Both the position numbers and the translations under genes were made by a program. A stretch of DNA of 64,000 nucleotides from Bacteroidota bacterium (GTDB taxonomy: Bacteria; Bacteroidota; Bacteroidia; Cytophagales; Spirosomataceae): positions 639,674 to 703,673 of the forward strand of contig JAIUOF010000002.1 in the NCBI GenBank assembly GCA_020161355.1, written 5' to 3'. Below the pieces are notes generated by a model. It was not told the origin of the DNA. It ran no database searches and saw nothing but the letters and a program-made list of their open reading frames with translations. Shown here piece after piece: positions 36,801-45,000 of this stretch. Every line of letters starts with the position of its first letter. Position 1 is the stretch's first letter.

Positions 36801-37142
36801 ACCTACCGGCAATATCACGAGGTCATCCCATTGCAGGTCTTCTTTCATTTGACCAGGGGTAGTGTCGAGGTATCCCATGAGACTGGCAGCTACACTGCGG
36901 TCGTCGGCGGCACCGGCACTCACCTCAGCTACAAGATCCTGCATAAAGTCGGGCTTCAATATAGCACTGTTGGAGGCCGAGGCCATTCTGCTCAGCTGGG
37001 CGTTAATATCGGCCAATTGCAGCCTGGCAGCCGCCGAGGCCTTTGATTTGTTGGTCTCTTTTGTTTTGTCGTCGTCGCCACCGGCAACGGCCAGACCCAG
37101 ACTCAGAAAACCAATAATAAGATAGAGTAACAGTTTTTTCAT
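33825..37142 (-). CDS. large secreted beta-rich protein of unknown function
   Basis: The 1105-residue protein has a signal peptide (MKKLLLYLIIGFLSLGLAVA). The remainder is dominated by amphipathic strands, with a GYQGDIDEKWQGLYVQNFKI segment and late glycine-rich strands (GSGFAFGASARVGINGGGKR), suggesting an outer-membrane or surface beta-structure. A Ser/Asn-rich linker lies near residue 830-850. The first 180 codons are visibly richer in G and C than the rest. I know similar proteins beside FN3 and toxin genes in Bacteroidota but no defined function; an export or assembly role for the neighbouring toxin is a hypothesis. Confidence 0.6.
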   Translation of the reverse strand: MKKLLLYLIIGFLSLGLAVAGGDDDKTKETNKSKASAAARLQLADINAQLSRMASASNSAILKPDFMQDLVAEVSAGAADDRSVAASLMGYLDTTPGQMKEDLQWDDLVILPVGLKKKVGDNATVTLGILKADFRPQYAELTVFIRLTTPVNSDNSTEKQRDLFFGIEGLRFTKQGGLSASNFKAVLLGDYLLPFKDWTVYLKGGIDKSVTPSENDALRTYIKFNCGEFQDLNVAAKIIIPRSKLLPCDQNGKKIDNESERVTIDNLRVNTTKGFRDLLFESNSMTPFVLPDHIEYAYFVNNLAFDLSDIANPSLNGAGLQFPMGYQGDIDEKWQGLYVQNFKIMLPEEFEEEDTGNRFSIEAHDIYWDRTGFSGYIAINDFPKKVNAKKWKLKVKRFELGFLQNKFKYGRFYGGIETPVHSANATDEELFSFDAEIFMGVPLDGGVGERSNYNLTVKASKNMPLDFMFAKGTIYEGSLIFLSLEYTSTTGYKFKPRAVLSGDMEIGVHTQQANQGTSYQAGKGVELGKVTFNKLVLQTEKPYVSIEEFGYEQGNNNFLVNFPLQITKFEKYAGYVDGQPIAPTDDKLYTTIGVELSLLKDKIGGSTEMVFVSEYNAAGKLRPKRVIVQDVMVRGDLPAVSFNGRVTVKENEIYKEVAGNLNVAIKKPSTFEVGVSVLFGRNKTPDYKYGFVDVYASFEGSTGVPLGPVNLYGAGIAVYWNMEVKSDACTDCYPADPNNGFLKYKKNTDVKFGIKLMAAIRDPASATGVSNGNSAFKARVYLDLAINDDWGIKHIGIYGNGVIAGNFMGGDDSNSQKTFSKNFAMKTGSNNASSANPSENTQKAKSINQELNSNESPNPVSGDPSSKIAFTAGILIDFERNIFDLSAEAYLKAGDLVGVGPYGKVGAIQVHFENSNTFIYIGKSPKAERIGVRYGNNVVIDAYLMLGKGVGAFPKPDPEVLNFFPTLKNSRRYKDPSSSAVSGSGFAFGASARVGINGGGKRWYASGIVIGGLDLVISNSSGCATTANTWYGQGQLYGLVKLDAGYKNKAGTKYVRLVSLGLGVYSYLNAPSPFGAELQACIEVPNWIPGPSTKCVGLTVGSICK

Positions 37143-37152
37143 ATTGCGGGTG

Positions 37153-37914
37153 TTATTTCAGGTAGTAGGAGATTTTGATACGCTGGTACTCCACCAGGCC
37201 ATTGAGTGTTTCTTTTTTTATGATAAAATCGGTTAGCTGCTTTTTGTCGTTAAAGACCACATCGTACCGGAGATTGAGCCCCTCAAATAACTTTGCCGAA
37301 AGCTTAGGCAGCAGTGGGCTCACAGCATAGATTTCCTTGAGCTGTATAAAATTTCCGGCCTTGTCGAGTACCTCTTTGAGCGGATTCGCCTCGGTGGTAT
37401 ACACTGCCGTTTCCTCCTCGTAGGTTTTGCCGGGTACACTGCTGATCTGGCTTACCAGCTGCCCACCCTCCCAGGTGTTAGACACTGTTTGCTCATAGAT
37501 AGTGCTTTTGTCTTGCACCACCGACCGCACATAGTACACCGGGCGAGCCTGATTATCATAGTCAAATTTCTCAATTTTGGTTGATTTTATTTCTACCAGC
37601 AGACCTCTGGTATTGTACTTATACCTGAGGGTGTCTTTGCTGCCTTGGGCTACTTTGTACTGCAGCTTGCCCAGACTGTCGGCTTTGAGCAGATACTGAG
37701 TACCTTCAAGCGTTTTATAGCTGCTGAGCAGGCCATTTTTATCGTAGCTGAGAGTATAAGCCCATTGGTCTTTGCCCTCCAGACTGAGGCTCAGTTTCTC
37801 AACTTTACCAGCCAACGATACCGTGGCAGGGCCAATAAGATCCTGTTCTTTGCAGGCAAAAGAAAGCGTTAAAAGTGTGACAAAAATTATGTTCATTAAA
37901 TAGTTTTTTTTCAT
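37153..37914 (-). CDS. lipoprotein with YD-like beta repeats
   Basis: The 253-residue protein has a lipoprotein signal (MKKNYLMNIIFVTLLTLSFAC). The body has recurring motifs WAYTLSYDKNGLLSSYKT, YKYNTRGLLVEIKS and EKFDYDNQARPVYY, resembling the repeated strands of DUF4595/YD-repeat-like lipoproteins. I chose the ATG at 37914 since the upstream extension is charged and would bury the signal. It is the first gene of the secreted-protein operon, with 10 nt to the next gene. It is probably anchored in the outer or inner membrane facing the periplasm. Confidence 0.68.
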   Translation of the reverse strand: MKKNYLMNIIFVTLLTLSFACKEQDLIGPATVSLAGKVEKLSLSLEGKDQWAYTLSYDKNGLLSSYKTLEGTQYLLKADSLGKLQYKVAQGSKDTLRYKYNTRGLLVEIKSTKIEKFDYDNQARPVYYVRSVVQDKSTIYEQTVSNTWEGGQLVSQISSVPGKTYEEETAVYTTEANPLKEVLDKAGNFIQLKEIYAVSPLLPKLSAKLFEGLNLRYDVVFNDKKQLTDFIIKKETLNGLVEYQRIKISYYLK

Positions 37915-38235
37915 TAATTCTTTAAAATATATTTTAGTTTCTTTCTCAATTCCAGTCATTTACATCTATTGCCCACTGGCTAAGGAATTGCCCGTTTCTT
38001 CAATTAAATATTGCTTAAGTACTAGTGTATTTTTTCTTTGATCTAATTAATAGATAATTCTTATTACTTTTGATTAAATTATTGCTATTACCAATTTGTC
38101 CATATGTATACTTAAGCTTTTTGTTTTCTGGGGCTAGAAGCCACTCCAAAAGTTTTCAAACATACATTCGAAGGAAAAATCCTTCCTATAGCTAGATTAA
38201 CTATTCATGGGTGCTTTACCATTTCCAAATAATAA

Positions 38236-39045
38236 TTAATAGTTCTTCAAATCATAACTTTTAATTGGCACGATATTTATTTTTTCAAATAAATCATTAA
38301 TATCTTCAAATAACATGGGCTCATGAATAAGCAGGTGCTGATTAATTAATTTGCTAGATATATCGGGCTGTAAACCGTATTTTATTGCTAATTTTGCTAC
38401 AGCTGTTGCTTTTGGAGAGTATTTTTTAAGGAATTCTGGTTGATTTACCATTTGGGATGTATCTTCTTTTATCGCCAATTTTATTCCTTGGTTGATAAAA
38501 TTAACATCATTTTCTAGAATACCCTTAACTGCCATATACTGAACTTTTGTCCATTTGTCATATCTATGATTGTACAATTCAAAGTACTCTCTACTTTTAC
38601 TCAAATTATCATTTAAAATAAATTTAAAAGCGTTAAAAAGCATCATTTGCTTGGTATCTTTAAATTGAGAAATATGTTCCATTTCATTTAGAATTTCCCT
38701 AACAGCAACATCATGGTCACATAGAATAAAAATATGAAAATTATTTCCAAAAGTACCATGTAAATTAAATTCTTTATTTATTCTTAGATGGGGATAAAAT
38801 TCCTTACTTATCCAATAATCGAACTCTATTCCTCTGCAATATTTATAATAGAGATTTTTTGATTTTTTGTAATTTTCCTCGTCTTTGTTTAATAAAATAT
38901 TTGCCAGACGATTATACTCACTTGTTAAATAATAGAGTCTGTTTGAAGTTGCACTCAATTTTTCATTCAAAAAAGTACTATCTTCCCAATTATTTATATT
39001 TGTATTTATTAATTTTATTAAGTCATCAATATTTTCTTCCGTCAT
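38236..39045 (-). CDS. putative immunity protein of the adjacent polymorphic toxin (Imm49-like)
   Basis: The 269-residue protein has no signal and is mostly helical, with segments MEHISQFKDTKQMMLFNAFK, NDNLSKSREYFELYNHRYDK and QHLLIHEPMLFEDINDLFEK. It starts two nucleotides behind the stop of the 2901-residue toxin gene, the usual place of an immunity gene. The length, helical repeats and the late His-Glu region recall the Imm49 family, but that match is from memory. Its expected job is to bind and block the nuclease tip in the cytoplasm. It is very A/T-rich, like the toxin tip. Confidence 0.6.
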   Translation of the reverse strand: MTEENIDDLIKLINTNINNWEDSTFLNEKLSATSNRLYYLTSEYNRLANILLNKDEENYKKSKNLYYKYCRGIEFDYWISKEFYPHLRINKEFNLHGTFGNNFHIFILCDHDVAVREILNEMEHISQFKDTKQMMLFNAFKFILNDNLSKSREYFELYNHRYDKWTKVQYMAVKGILENDVNFINQGIKLAIKEDTSQMVNQPEFLKKYSPKATAVAKLAIKYGLQPDISSKLINQHLLIHEPMLFEDINDLFEKINIVPIKSYDLKNY

Positions 39046-39047
39046 AA

Positions 39048-42000
39048 CTAATCGATTTTTAATGGGACAATATAGGCATTACCAGATTTGTCTCCAAATC
39101 CGCCAACGTACTTAACTTCAATGTTTTCTAGCAATGCTCTTTCTAAAAGTTTACCCGCTTTAGAGCTGGTTCCCAATTGATTTTTAACAGACTCCAGCCA
39201 TACTTTTTGCATTTCATATCCACCTCTGGCCCCCTTAAATGCCCATTCGATTCTATTCGCTCGACAGCCTTTAATTTCTGCGAAAATTACAATAGTGGCT
39301 TCATCGATATTATCGATATTATCAGTTAGTACTAAGTCAAGGCAATTACGGCCACATTTACCATCAGTAACAACCTCTAGGCCAGTTTTTTCTTTTAATA
39401 ATTGTGTAAATATTGCCTCAACTCTATCCCCGTAAAGGTTATTGTCAGCTATTTCCGCTGCTTCTATTAGTGCATTTTTTATTTCGTTAGAAACAGCTAC
39501 TTTTCCCCTTATTACTGAATTAGGTGACCAAGTTCTATTATAAACTGCTGTAATATCCGGAATTGCCTCTTTTAAAACTTTACTCCATGAAGTAAATTGG
39601 GTAGATGCTCCTAATTGGGCAGCCCTACCTTCTACGAGCAAGGCGGTTTGATGTTCTACACCATCAATAATTTCACCTTTAAGTACTGTTTTTACATTAA
39701 AATTAGTTGGTATAGGGGTCTTTGTAATGATTTTTCCTGAAACTATTGTTGCAATTTCTTTTTTAACTTTTCTTTCTATTACTTTAGCTGACGAAATTTC
39801 AAAGGCTAACCTGAAAGCCTTGGTTGGAAACTTAATTGCAATATTTTTCCACAAACTTGCTGTTCCCAAGCTTAATATTTCATATTCTAAGTAAATAGGA
39901 TTTACGGTACCCGAAACTTTAAAGTTCTGACTTTGGACATATTTATCCTTTAGTTTTCCAGCAAGTTTAAAAAATTCAGGATCAAATTTTGTGTCACCAT
40001 GTTGGGTAAAAAATTGTTCAACTATTGCGGCCGATTCTAAAATATAAGATTCAGTTCTTTTTGCAGGTGAAACAAATGTTCCTGTTATATCGCCAACAGC
40101 TTTAAATAGTTCATTATATTGTTGAATAAAATCCTGCTCAGTCAACCAATCTATTGGACTACTGGGAATATGATTTGCTGCATTCCTATTGTTTAATTTA
40201 CTGGATGATAGGCCAGTATAGGCATAATAAACATTTGCACATTGCCTTTGAGCAATAGTTCCATTATACTCATTGCAATAAATTACTTTTTTAGTTCCAT
40301 TCTTTACAGAACTAATCGGAGGTAGATCGCTTTTATTTGCTATGCAATTACATTTTGTGCTTTGAACAGAGGAGGTAAAATTTGAATACTCTTGCTTAAA
40401 CTGATCTAACTTACATTCGCCCAACAAAGTTGTCCCTGCCTTTCTACTGTTTGGGTTTGATTCACAAGAGAAACATGAGGAGTTAAAAGTACTTATAGAC
40501 TGATTTAGAAAATAAAGGCCATTTTGAATCTGTTCATCACTTAATTCTTTATCTTTTTCAAGCTCCCCTTTTACTTCATTAAGCCCGCTACAAATATCTT
40601 GTTTAGATTGTTCTGACCCATCAAACAATTCTATTTTATTAGTTAAATCATCAATGAGAGACTTCAATTCTTTGAAAGTAGCATCAACATCAACAATATT
40701 CCCCCAATTCGGATCATACTGTGTGATCACAGAGCCTCCGGCCATTTCGTAGCATTCGTTCACTACAAGGTTGGTAAAATCTACACCTATTTTTTTGGCC
40801 AATATGCCTGCTACCAGCCGCATCTCTACATAACCTTTGCCAATATAGCCCGAGGGGCTACCGGAGGTAATTTCTGTAATCACCACCGTGTAATCTCCGG
40901 CTGTAAATTTATCGCCCGTGGCAAGGCTTACTCCCACAGCCTGCACATCGGGCAATGTAACGTTTACAGGCGTACCACATGCCTGGTCCTGAAAGGTTTT
41001 ACAGGGCTTGGCATTGATGTTTATGGTGGTCTCACAGGTAGTGGCAGGGTTGACCTTGAGGCTCAGCACGGCTTTATACTCTCCGGGTTTATCTATGCTG
41101 TATTCATACTTGTTAGGAGCTCCTGCAATCACGTTGCCGTTAAACAACCAGCTGATATTGTAGGCAGTAAAGGTGCTGGTACCCTCAAAAGGTTTTATTT
41201 GCAGCTTAAGTGGCTGAAACACCGAGGTCTGCCCTGAAACTCGTTGAAGTTCGGTAGTCTCGGCTCCGTTGGCATCAAAGCCTTGCAGGTATATGTCGCA
41301 GTTGGAGACCGTGACGGCAGTAGTGGCCGTAAACGTACAGCCCCCCGATATGGCGATACTCACCGTATAGGTACCCAGGTTTTGATCTGTCAAAGCTGCA
41401 ATAGAAGGGGTGCGACTGGTAGAAGTAAAGGCATTGGGGCCTGTCCAGGAATATCCCGTTGCTGACACCACCTGCCCTACAGAAAGCATCACGGCATTGC
41501 CCAGTGGTACGGGGCTTGTATTGGTAGCTGAGAGGTTTTCGGGTATGGCATTTTGTACTACAAATTCCCTAATCTGGCTAGGCCATCCACCAGGACTAAT
41601 TGTTTGCAAAAAATAAGAACCGGGTCCCGTAACATTAATTTGTTGGGTAGTGTAAATATTAAATAAATACTGTGCTGTTTCAAAAAGATTTGAGGCAGCA
41701 GAGTTTTGAGCAAAAAATACTTTTGAGGCTTCGTCTTTTAAAACATACCATTTGTATGACCAAAAGTTAGGAACAGAAGCAGTCAAAGGGAATGTTTGGT
41801 TTATGCAAGCATAGCTTTGTCCTGAAGGGATTGGTACCACATCAACTATTGGATCTATAGTAACCGTAACCCAGTCTTGTGTTACGGTAGGGTCTCCAAC
41901 ACAAATAGCTTGATAAATACCTGGTCCAACTCTTGTAATTGCTGGTAAGGAACTACCATTTGCCCCATTCAAGACTTCTATTCCTGCCTTCCATGATACT

Positions 42001-45000
42001 TTCCCTAGATAACAACCATTTGCTGTGAGCGTGACTGATTCATTTAAAGCAACTTTGGTCTTGTTGGTTGAAACGGTCAAAAAGCCCTGCTCAACATCCC
42101 GCGGGACGCTGGAGAAATGGGTTAGTGGAATGGGTTGAAGTTCATTTTCACAACACCACTGACCTGGCTGGAACCAGGCTACCTCAGCATTTACCCCACC
42201 TGCATAATCTTTAAAGACCATCTCGATGTAATAGGATCGGCCTTTGGAAAGAGTAACCGGTAGTGATCGTTGATCCCAGGAGGTTGTGTAATTGAATGCC
42301 TGCTGATAATTGGTTGCAATTTTTTGTTTATTGAGTGGGTCTTCATCGGTACTTAGATATAGCTCGGCCCATTCATAAGATTTCAAAAAGAAAGTATAGT
42401 CTCCATTTTTGGGTGCACAAAGGTATCCACTTAACTTGCCTACTACCCTTGAATCATCTGTCCAGTTTGCAGGCTTAGGGGTCGATAAAGGGCCCGAGAG
42501 GGTATTATTATCTACCTGAAAACTATTAGAATTGATGGTTGTAGTGTAATGATTAGGGTTTTGAGCGATATGCTGCTTAACATTGAGGGCGTCAAACCAG
42601 GTATAATCAGAATTAATAACTGAAGGTTCCAACCACCTTTCAAATACCAGTTTATTATTATTGTCGCAATCACTTGGTGGTACTGGACAAGCCGTAGGAA
42701 TAAGTTTAAAGTTTTGATACTGATTATAAGCCGACGACTTAGGAACTACACTTACATTGTACTCATAAGCACTGAAAAAGTCTGTGGAGATGGTTTTACT
42801 TTGGTCATTTTGAGGCAAAAATGAGAATATTAGAGAACCGGCATTTTGGACTTCAGCTTTAAACTTTTGTCCCTCACTTGAGGTACGTTTATCTTTAAGT
42901 TCAAGATAATACCCACCTGTGTGCTCCATAGCCATGTCGGTATAAAAAGCCGAATTAATTCTGTAAACTTCATTGCCCAAATGCTCAAACCTCCAGATTT
43001 GTCTTTCTGAGGACTGAGAATTGTAGGCATTTCTTAGAACATACTTACCATTTGGAGCATCAAATACGGGTTGTATAGGATAACTATCCACCTCAGATTT
43101 AACGAGATAGCAGCCCGACAAGCTTCCGAAAATAATTGGTTCTATATTGACGGTAGTGTTAGATTCGCAATAGGAACCGTCAGGCTTTTGAAATTTAGCT
43201 GTGTAAACATAATTTCCGCTTTTTACTTTGTCTCTTGGAATTGTGTACACATCACCCGCACCTACCTGTACTCCGTTGAGATACCATTTAATTTCAGGCG
43301 AAATTGGATTTTCAACTTTATTGGAAGGAAGTAATATAAATGAGCCTCCCTCCAAAAGCAAAGGTCGCTTGTTAGGGGATAAATCTTCAATTTTAGTACC
43401 GTTGGGTGCTTTATTAAACATCCAGAAGCCCACATTAGGCGAAGCGGAAGTTTCAGGATTGAAATTATTTTTTAGTTGACTAACAACAGGGTCTAGCAAT
43501 GTGGTTGCCCAAAGTCTGTAAGCAAAAATAGCTCCTTTAAATCCACTATTATTTCCTCTGCCGATATTGGAAGGACCCACAATATTAATTCCAACAGGTG
43601 GAAGCTGTGTACTCGCTTTTACCAACTTACCGTTGACAAACAATTTGGCTTTATTATTCTGATAAACCACTCCAATATGTGTCCATCCCTTTACGGGGCC
43701 TTCATAACTCAAAACAACCCGCTTGTAAGAATAACCATATTCAATTAGATTAATTCCATTGGATCCAACAGAAAGACTAACACCTGCTTTGTTGGGGTCG
43801 CCGTTGTGCCATCCATAATAAACAAACCTTTGACGACTATTATCGTTAATATCACCAACGCTGATAATACTGTTTTCATCGGGCATTACAGTTGTCTCAA
43901 TTGAGAAATTCGAAGTCAAAAATGAATAATCTGACGTATTTACAGATGATGATCCGTCGAGAATCAAGCCAGACTTTTCTTCATTCATAACGAAAGGGTA
44001 AGTAGTAGCATAAAGTTTTGGAACTATACCCTCCCCTTCTCTGAATGTGTTACTTGGAAAAACTGTAATAACTGGTGGATTACACTGATCGTTCTCTATG
44101 TTGCTACAGAGTACCGGTATCATAGTTGACACCTTACAACCATTTTCGTATTCTCTAATACTTACCCTGTAGTTAGCATTGCCCTCAAAGTTAAATGTAT
44201 GACTGGTAGTTCCGGTAATCGGGCCCACCCAATTGTTACCTTGAGTTAAATCAAAGACTTCATTTCCGTCTTCATCTCTCAGTTGTTTGACAATATTAAA
44301 ATATAATGGAACTGAGCTATTAGAAACATTGGTTGCCGAGACCTGAATTTGGTTTGTTTGGCAATTTATTTCTGGAGATGATGCTAAAGCGATATTACAA
44401 CATCTAAAAGATCGATAAGTTTCATATCCAATACGTTGATAATTTTGATTATATAGTTCAACCGAGTGTTCTAACCCATCATCAAACCCCGCAAGTTGCT
44501 CATTTTCAAATGAAAAATAAGAAACCTCGCCATTACCCAGTGGATTTATGTAAATATCAAAAAATGTATTATCTATCTTAAGATATGCCTTGTATTGGTT
44601 TCTCTTGTAAGCATTATTTACATCTTTAACCCAACCCCAAATTCTCTTACAGCTTACCTCTGCGAGATTACCCTGATAAGAAGGTGGGGCTATATAATCT
44701 ACCTCAAAACTCTTTTCTACTGTGCAGGATTTGTAAACGACTTTTAAAGTCCAAGTCCCTCTATTATTGATATCGGTTTTCAGGAAAAATGGGCTTTTGG
44801 AAGAAGATAATTTAAAACCTCCTTTATACCAACCAATATCTGCCTGAGAAAGGCCAATATTGGAATTTATGTCAAATGAAAAATAATTGTTATTTTCATA
44901 AAATAAAGGCTCAGCAACAAGATTACAATCCCTGATTTTTACTTCCACAGGTAATGTTTCTGTAGCACACACTACCCCATCGGTTTTTTTGGTAATCGTT

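Noticed and set aside
38170..38185. Hairpin GAAGGA-aaaa-TCCTTC after the immunity gene
   Set aside because: The stem is short and no T-run follows on the minus strand, so it is not called a terminator.
43071..43479. Plus-strand frames opposite the toxin gene
   Set aside because: They lie inside LamG- and trefoil-coding DNA on the other strand and have no start signals.
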